DNA of 64,000 bases from Frigoribacterium sp. MEB024 (GTDB lineage: Bacteria > Actinomycetota > Actinomycetes > Actinomycetales > Microbacteriaceae), in contig NZ_JXQZ01000017.1 in NCBI RefSeq assembly GCF_000878135.1, positions 1-64,000 on the forward strand. Direction: 5' to 3'. The translations under genes and the position numbers were made by a program. The number at the start of each line of letters is the position of its first letter. The stretch's first letter is position 1. Positions 26,581-35,262 of this stretch are shown piece after piece. The notes below the pieces were generated by a model. The model was not told the DNA's origin. It did no database searches and saw only the letters and a program-made list of their open reading frames with translations.

Positions 26581-27225
26581 ATGAGCCTCCCCTTCACCGC
26601 CTCTCTGCTCGACGGCCTGTCCGACGGCCCCGACCTCGCGCCGCTCGTCGGGCGCGTCGACCACCTCGACCTCGACGAGGGCGCCTGGCTGGACGTCGTC
26701 CCGGGCTGGGCGTCGAATTCCGACGCCCTGTTCGAGCGTCTCGTGACCGACGTGCCGTGGCGAGCCGACCGCCGCCAGATGTACGACCGGGTGGTCGAGG
26801 TGCCCCGGCTCGTCTCGTCCTACGACGTGGGCGACGCACTCCCGGACCCCGTGCTCGCCCAGGCTCGAGACGACCTCAACGCCTACTACGCGCACGAGCG
26901 CGGTGCCCCCGTCGAGCAGCGCTTCGACCGGGCGGGGCTGTGTTTCTACCGGACGGGCGACGACAGCATCGCCTGGCACGGTGACCACGTGGGGCGCACG
27001 ATCGACCGCGACACGATGGTGGGCATCCTCTCGCTCGGGGCACCGCGCACGCTCGCGGTGCGGTCCCGCTCGACCGGCACGACCCGGCGGTTCCCGCTCG
27101 GCCACGGCGACCTCCTGGTGATGGGCGGAAGCTGCCAACGGACCCACGAGCACGCCATCGCCAAGACCAAGAAGGCCGTCGGTCCTCGCATCAGCGTGCA
27201 GTTCCGACCGGTGTGGCCCTCCTGA
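26581..27225 (+). CDS. alkB: AlkB-like 2-oxoglutarate/Fe(II) dioxygenase
   Basis: A 214-residue member of the AlkB family, which removes alkyl lesions such as 1-methyladenine and 3-methylcytosine from DNA or RNA by oxidation. The double-stranded beta-helix shows the iron-binding HxD in AWHGDHVG (near residue 138), the distal His in RTHEHAI and the 2-oxoglutarate-binding Arg region GPRISVQFRP. The start at 26581 follows a -10 by six bases. A perfect LexA box in its promoter predicts DNA-damage induction. It stands alone between the propeller pair and a LacI-type regulator. Confidence 0.93.
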   Translation: MSLPFTASLLDGLSDGPDLAPLVGRVDHLDLDEGAWLDVVPGWASNSDALFERLVTDVPWRADRRQMYDRVVEVPRLVSSYDVGDALPDPVLAQARDDLNAYYAHERGAPVEQRFDRAGLCFYRTGDDSIAWHGDHVGRTIDRDTMVGILSLGAPRTLAVRSRSTGTTRRFPLGHGDLLVMGGSCQRTHEHAIAKTKKAVGPRISVQFRPVWPS

Positions 27226-27312
27226 CCCGCCTCTGACGGACCGGTCGGCCGCGCGGACCACCGGGCCGTCGCTCGTATGCTGTGCACACGATCGACGACG
27301 AGGTGGACGAGA

Positions 27313-28344
27313 ATGCCGGCAACCCGTGACGACGTGGCGCGTCTGGCAGGCGTCTCGTCGAGCACCGTGTCGTACGCCATCAGCGGGCGACGGACCATCT
27401 CCGCCGCCACCCGCCGCCGGGTCGAAGCGGCGATGGCCGAGTTGAACTACACGCCCAACGCGTTCGCCCGGGGTCTCGCCGGCGCACGTGGCGGCATCCT
27501 CGCCCTGCACTACCCGTACGGACGCCGCGGCGTCACGTCGTCCGAGTTCGAGTACGTGGCGGCGGCCACCGACCGGGCGAGATGCCGGGGTTACCACCTG
27601 CTGCTGTGGTCGAACCCCATCGACGACGTCGAGGGACTCGGCAGCCTCGTGAGCGAGGGCCTGGTCGACGGCGTGATCCTGATGGAGCTCACGGCACGCG
27701 ACGACCGCGTGGCCGTGCTGTCGCGGTCCCGTCTGCCGTTCACGAACATCGGGCGCCCCGACGACGTCGACGGGCTCTGGTTCGTCGACGCCGACTACGA
27801 CTCGCTGGCCCGTCAGGCGGTCGACCACCTCGCCGACCTCGGCCACCGGCGCGTCTTCTTCCTCGGGCAGAGCATCCGGACCCCCGAGCGCGGGTCCGGT
27901 CCGCTCGACCGGACGTCGAGGGCGCTGGTCCGCCCCGTCGGCGAGAGGGGCCTGACGCTCGAGACGCATTCGGCCGACGACTCCGTCCCGGGGGGCCGCC
28001 GGGCCTTCGACGCCTTCGTCGCCTCGGCGGCCCGACCGACGGCGGTGCTCGCCTTCAACGAGATGGCGCTCGCCGGCTTCGTGCAGGCCGCGGCGACGGC
28101 CGGCCGGTCGATCCCGGACGATCTCACGGTCGTCGCGTTGAGCATCGGCGACCTCGCCGCCGAGATGACCTCACCCCCGCTCACCACCGTGAACCCGCCC
28201 GGCGCCGACATCGCCGCCGCCGCGGTCGACGATCTCGTCGACCGCATCGAGGGTCGACGCCACGACGCCCCCCACGTCCTCGTGGCACCACGGCTCGTCG
28301 TGCGGGGCACCTCGGCGCCTGCTCCCCCCGAGCGGACGACCTAG
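27313..28344 (+). CDS. LacI-family transcriptional regulator
   Basis: A 343-residue repressor with an N-terminal helix-turn-helix at residues 4-24 (TRDDVARLAGVSSSTVSYAIS), a hinge helix (YTPNAFARGLAG) and a periplasmic-binding-protein-like sensor domain. It lies 129 bp upstream of a sugar ABC importer on the same strand, so it most likely controls that importer in response to its sugar. The -10 TATGCT near 27278 and purine-rich GAGGTGGACGAG before the ATG indicate a leadered transcript. The sugar cannot be read from sequence. Confidence 0.92.
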   Translation: MPATRDDVARLAGVSSSTVSYAISGRRTISAATRRRVEAAMAELNYTPNAFARGLAGARGGILALHYPYGRRGVTSSEFEYVAAATDRARCRGYHLLLWSNPIDDVEGLGSLVSEGLVDGVILMELTARDDRVAVLSRSRLPFTNIGRPDDVDGLWFVDADYDSLARQAVDHLADLGHRRVFFLGQSIRTPERGSGPLDRTSRALVRPVGERGLTLETHSADDSVPGGRRAFDAFVASAARPTAVLAFNEMALAGFVQAAATAGRSIPDDLTVVALSIGDLAAEMTSPPLTTVNPPGADIAAAAVDDLVDRIEGRRHDAPHVLVAPRLVVRGTSAPAPPERTT

Positions 28345-28354
28345 CAGATCCGGT

Positions 28355-28404
28355 TGCGCGCCTCCTGCGAGTATGTGACACTCATCGTCGACGCGCGTCG
28401 ACGA
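28355..28404 (+). promoter_or_regulatory. Importer promoter with a 20-bp palindromic operator
   Basis: TTGCGC (28355-28360) and GACACT (28378-28383), 17 bp apart, form a plausible promoter. A perfect 20-bp palindrome at 28385-28404 (centre CGCGCG, arms TCGTCGA) begins two bases after the -10 and would cover the start point. A CpG-centred palindrome is the typical LacI-family operator form, so the adjacent regulator is the likely ligand. The binding assignment is inference. Confidence 0.5.
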
Positions 28405-28473
28405 CGACGTGCGGCGGACGATCATCCCGACAGCACGGGCCGTCCGCTCTTGCGACTCAATGAGGAGACACCA

Positions 28474-29832
28474 ATGCGAGCATCCCTGCACCGCCGCTTC
28501 ACGGGCCCCCTGGCCATCCTGGCGGCGTCGAGCTTCCTGTTGGCCGGTTGCTCCGGCACGGCCGACCCCAACGACCCCAACGCCGGAGGCGCGGGTGCCG
28601 GCGACGTCGGAACCGCCGACGGCGTCGTCAACGTCTACGGCACGATCAACGGCGACGAGGCCACGCTCCTCGAGCAGTCCTGGGCCGACTGGGAGAAGGC
28701 CAACGACATCGAGATCAAGTACACGGGCGACAAAGAGTTCGAGAAGCAGATCGGCATCAAGGTCCAGGGTGGCGACACCCCCGACCTGGCGATCTTCCCC
28801 CAGCCCGGCCTGCTGGCCGACACGGTCGCGTCCGGCAAGGTGCAAGAACTGCCCGCCGATGCGCTGGCCAACGTCAAGGAGGGCTGGTCCGAGGACTGGC
28901 AGAAGTACGGTCAGGTCGACGGCAAGCAGTACGGCGCCCCCCTGATGGCCAGCGTCAAGGGCTACGTCTGGTACTCCCCCGCCAAGTTCGAGGAGTGGGG
29001 CGTCGAGGTCCCCAAGACCTACGACGAGCTCGTCGCCCTCTCGAAGACCATCCAGGAGAAGACCGGCGGCCCCTCGTGGTGCGCCGGCTTCAACTCGGGC
29101 GAGGCCTCGGGCTGGCCCGGCACCGACTGGGTCGAGGACCTCGTCCTGCGCGAGGCCGGCCCCGACGCCTACGACTCGTGGGTCGCGGGTGACACGAAGT
29201 TCACCGACCCCGAGATCAAGGCAGCGTTCGACTCGGTGGGCGACATCCTGCTCGACCCGAGCCTCGTGAACGCCGGCTACGGCGACGTCAAGTCGATCAA
29301 CTCGACCGCCTTCGGCGACGTCGCGACGAACGTGGCGAACGGCAGCTGCGCCCTGACCCACCAGGCCTCGTTCTTCGAGGGCTTCCTGACGGCCGCGAAC
29401 AACGCGAGCGGTCAGCCGGCGACGGTCGCCGAGGACGGCGACGTCTGGGCCTTCCTCACCCCGCCGATGAAGGAGGACGACCCGGCAGCCGTCACCGGTG
29501 GTGGTGAGTTCGTCGCCGCGTTCTCGAACGACGACGACACCGCCAAGGTGCAGGCGTACCTCGCCAGTGCCGACTGGGCCAACAGCCGCGTCTCCCTCGG
29601 TGGCGTCATCTCCGCGAACAAGGGCCTCGACCCCGAGAACGCCGGCAGCGACCTGCTCAAGGGCGCCGTCGAGATCCTCCAGGGCACCGACACCACCTTC
29701 CGCTTCGACGGTTCCGACCTGATGCCCAAGTCGGTCGGCTCCGACAGCTTCTGGAAGGGCATGGTCGACTGGATCGACGGCACCGACACCGACACGGTGC
29801 TCGACGAGATCCAGGCCGGCTACACCTCGTAA
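28474..29832 (+). CDS. Sugar ABC transporter substrate-binding lipoprotein
   Basis: A 452-residue family 1 (maltose/alpha-glucoside type) extracellular solute-binding protein. The signal peptide ends in lipobox LLAGCSG (about residues 21-27), and a Gly/Ala/Asn-rich linker precedes the folded domain. Recognisable elements are LEQSWADWEKAN, QGGDTPDLAIFPQPGLLAD, YGAPLMASVKGYVWYSPAKFEEWG, and TGGGEFVAAFSND. GAGGAG lies before the ATG. It is the first gene of the importer operon. A strong hairpin follows it, which would keep its expression above that of the permeases, as is usual for binding proteins. Confidence 0.93.
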   Translation: MRASLHRRFTGPLAILAASSFLLAGCSGTADPNDPNAGGAGAGDVGTADGVVNVYGTINGDEATLLEQSWADWEKANDIEIKYTGDKEFEKQIGIKVQGGDTPDLAIFPQPGLLADTVASGKVQELPADALANVKEGWSEDWQKYGQVDGKQYGAPLMASVKGYVWYSPAKFEEWGVEVPKTYDELVALSKTIQEKTGGPSWCAGFNSGEASGWPGTDWVEDLVLREAGPDAYDSWVAGDTKFTDPEIKAAFDSVGDILLDPSLVNAGYGDVKSINSTAFGDVATNVANGSCALTHQASFFEGFLTAANNASGQPATVAEDGDVWAFLTPPMKEDDPAAVTGGGEFVAAFSNDDDTAKVQAYLASADWANSRVSLGGVISANKGLDPENAGSDLLKGAVEILQGTDTTFRFDGSDLMPKSVGSDSFWKGMVDWIDGTDTDTVLDEIQAGYTS

Positions 29833-29843
29833 CACCCGCGCCA

Positions 29844-29872
29844 CAGGGGCCACCGCACGTCGGTGGCCCCTG
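29844..29872 (+). terminator. Intra-operon hairpin (attenuating terminator)
   Basis: A perfect 12-bp GC-rich stem (29844-29855 with 29861-29872) and 5-base loop sit 11 bases after the binding-protein stop and about 90 bases before the first permease. There is no U-tract. It likely stabilises the upstream mRNA end or attenuates read-through into the permease genes. Confidence 0.6.
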
Positions 29873-29960
29873 ACCCCGCGCCCGCTCGCCGCCCCGCTCG
29901 CCGCCCCGGGCGACGGCGTCCGGCCGCGTCCTGCTCGGACCCGAACGTGAAAGGACAGAG

Positions 29961-31100
29961 ATGTCCAGTTTCTTCCAGTGGCTGGCGGGAATCCCGCCCC
30001 TGGCGCAGATCCCCCTGATCCTCGTCGCCTTCACCGCCCTCGTGGCCGTGGTGCTCGTCTTCGTCGAGTTCGCCCCCCGCCGAGGCCTGCAGTACACGAT
30101 CATCCGACTGGCCGTCTGCGTGGTCGTCCCGGTCGTCGTGCTGCTGGCGTTCGGCCTCTACAACTCGGTCATCTGGGTCGCCGCCGTCGCCGCCGTCCTC
30201 GGCGGCGGTCTGTTCCTGCTCGACTACCGCTCGAAACGCGGAGCCGGGTACTCGCTGCAGCTGATCGCCTTCATGACCCCGGCCGTGTTCTTCCTCCTGA
30301 TCGGGCTGATCTACCCGACCATCACGACCGCCGGCCAGGCCTTCATGAAGAACGACGGCTCCGGCTTCGCCGGTCTCGACAACTTCGTCTGGGTGTTCAC
30401 GAGCCCCGACGGCCTCACCGCCTTCGGCAACACGCTCGTCTGGGTGCTGCTGGCACCGATCACGGCGACCGCGATCGGTCTGGCCTACGCCGTCTTCATT
30501 GACAAGAGCCGCGGCGAGAAGTTCCTCAAGTTGCTCGTGTTCATGCCGATGGCCATCTCGTTCGTGGGCGCCTCGATCATCTTCAAGTTCTTCTACGACA
30601 TCCGCCAGGGCGAGCAGATCGGTCTGCTCAACGGTGTCCTCGTGGCCTTCGGTGGCCAGCCCGTGGACTGGCTGGGGCTCGAGCCGTGGAACACGCTCCT
30701 GCTCGTGATCGTGCTGATCTGGACGCAGGCCGGGTTCGCCATGACGGTGCTGTCGGCCGCCATCAAGGGCGTCCCCGCCGAGCAGCTCGAGGCGGCGTCA
30801 CTCGACGGCACCAACGGGTTCCAGGCATTCCGGCACATCACCGTCCCCGGCATCCGCACGACCATCATCGTGGTGCTCACCACCATCTCGATCGCGTCCC
30901 TCAAGGTCTACGACATCGTCTCGGCCATGACCGGGGGCCGCAACGACACGACCATCCTCGCGTTCGAGATGGTCCGGCAGTTCCAGCTCGGCAGCCGCAC
31001 GGGCTACAGCTCGGCACTGGCCGTCATCCTGTTCGTGCTGGTGCTGCCGATCGTGATCTACAACGCCCGTCAGATCCAGAAGCAGAGGGAGATCCGATGA
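29961..31100 (+). CDS. Sugar ABC transporter permease (MalF-type)
   Basis: A 379-residue inner-membrane permease with about eight hydrophobic segments. Two or three are extra spans in the first 95 residues ahead of the usual six-span MetI-like domain. The ATPase-docking EAA loop reads EQLEAASLDGTNGFQAFRHITVPGIR near residue 275. AAAGGACAGAG precedes the ATG. Its stop overlaps the next permease start (ATGA). It transports the sugar delivered by the upstream binding protein. Confidence 0.93.
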   Translation: MSSFFQWLAGIPPLAQIPLILVAFTALVAVVLVFVEFAPRRGLQYTIIRLAVCVVVPVVVLLAFGLYNSVIWVAAVAAVLGGGLFLLDYRSKRGAGYSLQLIAFMTPAVFFLLIGLIYPTITTAGQAFMKNDGSGFAGLDNFVWVFTSPDGLTAFGNTLVWVLLAPITATAIGLAYAVFIDKSRGEKFLKLLVFMPMAISFVGASIIFKFFYDIRQGEQIGLLNGVLVAFGGQPVDWLGLEPWNTLLLVIVLIWTQAGFAMTVLSAAIKGVPAEQLEAASLDGTNGFQAFRHITVPGIRTTIIVVLTTISIASLKVYDIVSAMTGGRNDTTILAFEMVRQFQLGSRTGYSSALAVILFVLVLPIVIYNARQIQKQREIR

Positions 31101-32080
31101 CTGCCACACCCACCCCCGTCGGGGTCGCCGTCGGCTCGGGCACCGAGAGACAGCTCAAGCGAGGAATCGCGAAGATCGAGACCTCGAGCGGCAAGCTGAA
31201 GAAGGGCACGACCAGCCGCGGCGCCACCATCGCCGCGCTGATCATCGCCGTGATCTGGACCCTGCCCACGGCCGGCCTCTTCATCTCGTCGTTCCGGCCC
31301 GCGAACGACATCAAGACCACCGGATGGTGGACCGTCTTCGCCAACCCGGGGTTCACGCTCGACAACTACGTGAACGCCCTGAACTCGGGTGACAGCCTCA
31401 CGCTGGGCAAGGCGTTCCTGAACTCGCTGGTCATCACGCTGCCCGCCGCTCTGATCCCGATCACGATCGCGAGCCTCGCGGCGTACGCGTTCGCCTGGAT
31501 CGACTTCAAGGGACGCAACACCATGTTCGTGCTGGTGTTCGCCCTGCAGATCGTCCCGATCCAGATGGCTCTCGTGCCGCTGCTTCGACTGTTCTCGGAC
31601 GGCCTGCGCATCGGTGGCCTGTACATCCTGCCGGGGCTCGGCGTGAACGGCCTCGACGGTTCGTTCGCGAAGGTCTGGATCGCGCACACGATCTTCGCGC
31701 TGCCGCTGGCGATCTTCATGCTGCACAACTTCATCTCGGAGATCCCGGCCGAGGTGATCGAGGCCGCCCGCATGGACGGAGCCGGTCACGGACAGGTGTT
31801 CTTCCGCATCGTGCTGCCACTGTCGATGCCCGCGATCGCCTCGTTCGGCATCTTCCAGTTCTTGTGGGTCTGGAACGACCTGCTCGTGGCCACCGTCTTC
31901 ACCTCCGGGCAGGGATTGCCGATCACGAAGGCCCTGCAGGACCTCTCGGGGTCGTACGGCCAGTCGTGGGAGCTGCTGACGGCCGGAGCGTTCATCTCGA
32001 TCATCGTGCCGCTGATCGTGTTCTTCGCCCTGCAGCGGTTCTTCGTCCGCGGCCTGCTGGCAGGTGCCACGAAGGGCTGA
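31097..32080 (+). CDS. Sugar ABC transporter permease (MalG-type)
   Basis: A 327-residue second permease with a Lys-rich cytoplasmic N-terminus (LKRGIAKIETSSGKLKKG) and six membrane segments. The EAA loop AEVIEAARMDGAGHGQVFFRIVLPLS lies near residue 225. It pairs with the preceding gene to form the transmembrane channel. No ATP-binding subunit or glycosidase is encoded next to it, so an unlinked MsmK/UgpC-type ATPase shared by several importers probably energises it. A terminator hairpin follows directly. Confidence 0.93.
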   Translation: MTATPTPVGVAVGSGTERQLKRGIAKIETSSGKLKKGTTSRGATIAALIIAVIWTLPTAGLFISSFRPANDIKTTGWWTVFANPGFTLDNYVNALNSGDSLTLGKAFLNSLVITLPAALIPITIASLAAYAFAWIDFKGRNTMFVLVFALQIVPIQMALVPLLRLFSDGLRIGGLYILPGLGVNGLDGSFAKVWIAHTIFALPLAIFMLHNFISEIPAEVIEAARMDGAGHGQVFFRIVLPLSMPAIASFGIFQFLWVWNDLLVATVFTSGQGLPITKALQDLSGSYGQSWELLTAGAFISIIVPLIVFFALQRFFVRGLLAGATKG

Positions 32081-32093
32081 GCCAGCAGGCACG

Positions 32094-32131
32094 GAACGAG
32101 ACCGCCCGGCGCGAGCCCGGCGGTCTCGTTC
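32094..32131 (+). terminator. Terminator of the sugar importer operon
   Basis: Inverted repeat GAACGAGACCGCC (32094-32106) and GGCGGTCTCGTTC (32119-32131), a 13-bp perfect stem, followed by a short TGTCT stretch. It starts 14 bases after the second permease stop. Confidence 0.75.
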
Positions 32132-32187
32132 TGTCTCGGGTCGTGCCGTTCCGCGCCGTGACGTCCCGTGCCGTCCCGGAAACGAGA

Positions 32188-32215
32188 AAACCGCCAGGCG
32201 AGAGCCTGACGGTTT
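32188..32215 (-). terminator. Terminator of tRNA-Glu
   Basis: Read on the minus strand, a 12-bp stem with one G-T pair and a 4-base loop is followed by TTTT, the best U-tract in the window. It lies about 15 bases downstream of the tRNA 3' end. Confidence 0.75.
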
Positions 32216-32232
32216 CTTGTCGGTGCTGGTGG

Positions 32233-32305
32233 TGACCCCAACGGGATTCGAACCCGTGTTACCGCCGTGAGAGGGCGACGTACTAGGCCGCTATACGATG
32301 GGGCC
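32233..32305 (-). tRNA. tRNA-Glu(CUC)
   Basis: A 73-nt tRNA on the minus strand: acceptor stem GGCCCCA/TGGGGTC, D-loop TATAGCGGCCTAGTA, anticodon loop CTCTCAC giving anticodon CUC (reads GAG), T-arm ACGGGTTCGAATCCCGT, discriminator A. CCA follows at 32230-32232, so the 3' end appears to be encoded. It lies alone between the importer operon and a metallo-beta-lactamase gene. Confidence 0.97.
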
Positions 32306-32394
32306 GTATTTGCAACTCGTCGAGTATGCCACACCCCGCGAGCCCGTCACAAATCGAGGCACCGGCGCGTCGAGATCGAGCCACCCGACACGCG

Positions 32395-32400
32395 TACAGT
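32395..32400 (+). promoter_or_regulatory. -10 element of a leaderless promoter (metallo-beta-lactamase gene)
   Basis: TACAGT lies seven bases before the ATG at 32408, with no ribosome site between. Confidence 0.45.
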
Positions 32401-32407
32401 CGCTCTC

Positions 32408-33043
32408 ATGCGCCTCACGAAGCTCGAACATGCCTGCCTGATCCTCGAGAAGGACGGGCGCAAGCTCGTCGTCGACCCCGGGTCGTTCACGGCCCCCCTC
32501 GTCGACCTGCACGACGTCGACGCCGTCGTGGTCACCCACGAGCACGCCGACCACTGGACCCCCGACCAGCTGACCCACCTGCTCGCCACGAACCCCGACG
32601 CGACCGTCTACGGTCCGTCGGGCGTGGCCACGGCCGCCGAGGGCTTCGACGTGCACGTCGTCGCCGACGGCGACACCGTCGAGGTCGGCCCCTTCACGCT
32701 CGCGTTCCACGGCTCGCGCCACGCGGTCATCCACGAGAGCATCCCGGTCATCGACAACGTCGGCGTGCTCGTCGACGGCTCGCTGTTCTACCCGGGCGAC
32801 CAGTTCACGGTGCCGCCGGTGCCGGTGGACGTCCTCGCGACCCCCGTCGGAGCACCGTGGCTCAAGGTGTCCGAGGTCATCGACTACGTCGCGGCGGTCA
32901 AGCCCCGACTGGCGTTCCCGACCCACGAGCAGACCCTCTCCGCGCCCGGACTCGCCATGCACTTCGACCGCATGAAGGCCTCCGCGCAATCGGTCGGTGG
33001 TGACGCGGTGAAGCTCGAGGCCCACGAGTCACTCGACCTGTAG
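32408..33043 (+). CDS. Metallo-beta-lactamase-fold metal-dependent hydrolase
   Basis: A 211-residue UlaG/RomA-like hydrolase of the MBL superfamily. It starts MRLTKLEHACLIL, has the metal motif VVVTHEHADHW (HxHxDH) near residues 42-53, GSRHAVIHE, LFYPGDQF, and a C-terminal FPTHEQTL His. The longer upstream frame would cross the tRNA gene and is rejected. The substrate is unknown. A strong bidirectional terminator separates it from serA. Confidence 0.9.
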   Translation: MRLTKLEHACLILEKDGRKLVVDPGSFTAPLVDLHDVDAVVVTHEHADHWTPDQLTHLLATNPDATVYGPSGVATAAEGFDVHVVADGDTVEVGPFTLAFHGSRHAVIHESIPVIDNVGVLVDGSLFYPGDQFTVPPVPVDVLATPVGAPWLKVSEVIDYVAAVKPRLAFPTHEQTLSAPGLAMHFDRMKASAQSVGGDAVKLEAHESLDL

Positions 33044-33049
33044 GTCCCC

Positions 33050-33103
33050 CGACGACGAACCGCCCCTCTCCGGTCTGACCGGATGAGGGGCGGTTCGTCG
33101 TCG
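33050..33103. terminator. Bidirectional terminator between converging genes
   Basis: A perfect 19-bp inverted repeat (33050-33068 with 33085-33103) with a 16-base loop that itself can fold (TCCGG/CCGGA). It lies 7 bases after the hydrolase stop and 13 bases after the serA stop, so it can end transcription from both sides. No U-tract on either strand. Confidence 0.8.
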
Positions 33104-33116
33104 GGCGCCGTGACGA

Positions 33117-34706
33117 CTACAGCGTGACGTCGATCTCGCGCAGCGTCTTCGCGTCGATGGCGACGCGCACCTTCTCGACCAGCTCGTCGGGGGCCGGGCT
33201 GTCGATGGTCAGGACGCTGAGGGCCTGACCGCCGGCACTCTGTCGGGCGATCTGCATGCCGGCGATGTTGATGCCGGCGTCGCCGAACTCGCGACCGTAG
33301 ACCGCGACGATGCCGGGGCGGTCGGTGTACACCATGACGAGGTGGTGGGCCGCGATGGGGACCTCGACGTCGTAGCCGTTGATCTCGACGATCTTCTCGA
33401 CCTGCTTCGTCCCGGTGAGGGTGCCCGAGACCGAGATCTGCGAACCGTCGCTGAGCGAGCCGCGCAGGGTGATGACGTTGCGGTACTCGTCGCTGGTCGG
33501 GTCGGTGAGCAGACGCACGGTGATCCCGCGCTGCTCGGCCAGCAACGGGGCGTTCACGTAGCTCACCGACTCGCTGACGATGTTCGTGAAGATGCCCTTG
33601 AGGGCCGCCAGCTTCAGCACGCTGACGTCGTACTCGACCAGGTCGCCGCGCACCTCGACGTCGACGCTCGTCAACGGGCTGTCGGCGAGGCCCGAGAACA
33701 CCTGGCCGATCTTCTCCACCAGGGGGATGCCGGGACGCACGTAGGGGTCGATGACGCCACCGGCGACGTTGACCGCGTCGGGCACGAGCTCGCCGCCGAG
33801 CGCGAGCCGCACCGATCGGGCCACCGAGACGCCGGCTTTCTCTTGCGCCTCGTCCGTGGAGGCACCGAGGTGGGGGGTCACCACGACGTTCTCGAGACCC
33901 AGGAGCTTCTGGTCGACCGGGGGTTCCTTCACGAACACGTCGAGCCCGGCGCCGGCGATCTCGCCGGTGGTGAGGGCCTCGTACAGGCCGTCCTCGTCGA
34001 TGAGGCCGCCGCGGGCGACGTTGACGACGAATGCCGACTTCTTCATGGCCTTCATCTGCTCGAGGCCGATCATGCCGGTGGTCTCGGGGGTCTTGGGCAT
34101 GTGGATGGTCACGAAGTCGCTCGTGGCCAGCAGCTCGTCGAGCGACAGGAGCGTGACCCCGAGCTGCTGGGCGCGGGCCGGCGTGACGTAGGGGTCGTAG
34201 GCCACGACGTTCACGCCGAAGGCCTGCAGGCGCGCCGTGATCAGGGCGCCGATGCGCCCGAGGCCGACGATGCCGACCGTCTTCTCGTACAGCTCGACGC
34301 CGGTGTACTTCGACCGTTTCCACTGCCCCTGTGCCAGGGCGGAGTGCGCGGCCGGGATGTGGCGCGCAAGGCTCAGGATGTGGCCGACCGTGAGCTCGGC
34401 GGCCGAGATGATGTTCGACGTCGGAGCGTTGACGACCATGACCCCGGCCGTGGTGGCCGCCTTGATGTCGACGTTGTCGAGCCCGACACCGGCGCGCGCG
34501 ACGACCTTGAGCGACGGAGCGGCGGCGATGGCCTCGGCGTCGACCTGCGTCGCCGATCGCACCAGGATCGCGTCGGCGTCGGCCAGGGCGGCCAGCAAGG
34601 CGGGGCGGTCGGTGCCGTCCACCGATCGCACGTCGAAGTCGGGCCCGAGGGCGTCGACGGTGGCGGGTGACAGTTCTTCTGCGATCAACACGACGGGCTT
34701 GGCCAC
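33117..34706 (-). CDS. serA: D-3-phosphoglycerate dehydrogenase (long, ACT-containing)
   Basis: The first step of serine synthesis, NAD-dependent oxidation of 3-phosphoglycerate. The 529-residue length is that of the actinobacterial type with an extra allosteric substrate-binding domain. The order is substrate domain, Rossmann motif VGLGRIGALIT near residue 150, NVARGGLIDEDGL, catalytic HLGASTDEAQEKAG, the intervening ASB domain (about 320-450), and a C-terminal ACT domain (DRPGIVAVYGREFGDAGINIAGMQ) that senses serine. GTG start with AGAAGGA upstream. Confidence 0.96.
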   Translation of the reverse strand: MAKPVVLIAEELSPATVDALGPDFDVRSVDGTDRPALLAALADADAILVRSATQVDAEAIAAAPSLKVVARAGVGLDNVDIKAATTAGVMVVNAPTSNIISAAELTVGHILSLARHIPAAHSALAQGQWKRSKYTGVELYEKTVGIVGLGRIGALITARLQAFGVNVVAYDPYVTPARAQQLGVTLLSLDELLATSDFVTIHMPKTPETTGMIGLEQMKAMKKSAFVVNVARGGLIDEDGLYEALTTGEIAGAGLDVFVKEPPVDQKLLGLENVVVTPHLGASTDEAQEKAGVSVARSVRLALGGELVPDAVNVAGGVIDPYVRPGIPLVEKIGQVFSGLADSPLTSVDVEVRGDLVEYDVSVLKLAALKGIFTNIVSESVSYVNAPLLAEQRGITVRLLTDPTSDEYRNVITLRGSLSDGSQISVSGTLTGTKQVEKIVEINGYDVEVPIAAHHLVMVYTDRPGIVAVYGREFGDAGINIAGMQIARQSAGGQALSVLTIDSPAPDELVEKVRVAIDAKTLREIDVTL

Positions 34707-34866
34707 GGGGCGGACGTCCTTCTCTGGGTGGTGTTCGGTGAGGAGCCGCGACGCGCCGTGGGCGCGGCTGGTGACGACTCTATCGACTCGCGCGGATCGT
34801 TACGCCCGGATGACGCTGGACCCGACGGGCGGCGTCGAGGACCCGACCCGCGCCTCCTCGGCTCGC

Positions 34867-35262
34867 TCAGACGGTCGTGACGTACGTCGTGAGGGTCAGC
34901 GAGACGGCAGCCACGAGACCGAGGGCCGCGAACAGCGCGAGCGTGAACTTCCACAGTTCGCGACGGCGACCCACCACGATCGCGGCCACGAACGCCAGGG
35001 GCGGCACGACGACCCCGACGATCAGCGGCACCCAAGGCGGCGACACCACGAGGCCGTCGAGGCCGTTCTCACGGTAGAAGTCGTTGTTCTGCGTGAAGAC
35101 CTGCGGCACGAGAACGAGGTTGGAGATCGCCTCGAACAGGTCGAAGGCGAAGAAGACGGCGAAGACGATCGCCACCGCGAGGTAGAAGAAGAAGGAGGCG
35201 CGGCCCGGTTCGCTCGCGTCACCGGCCGTCACCGAGACGGCGTCGTGCTCGTGGTCGCTCAT
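34867..35262 (-). CDS. Small membrane protein, unknown function
   Basis: A 131-residue protein with an acidic, His-containing start (MSDHEHDAVSV) and three hydrophobic segments (about residues 25-47, 70-95 and 107-128). I do not recognise a family. It overlaps the preceding membrane-protein gene by 4 bases (ATGA), so it is the third gene of the mtlD operon and lies in front of serA. Confidence 0.75.
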   Translation of the reverse strand: MSDHEHDAVSVTAGDASEPGRASFFFYLAVAIVFAVFFAFDLFEAISNLVLVPQVFTQNNDFYRENGLDGLVVSPPWVPLIVGVVVPPLAFVAAIVVGRRRELWKFTLALFAALGLVAAVSLTLTTYVTTV

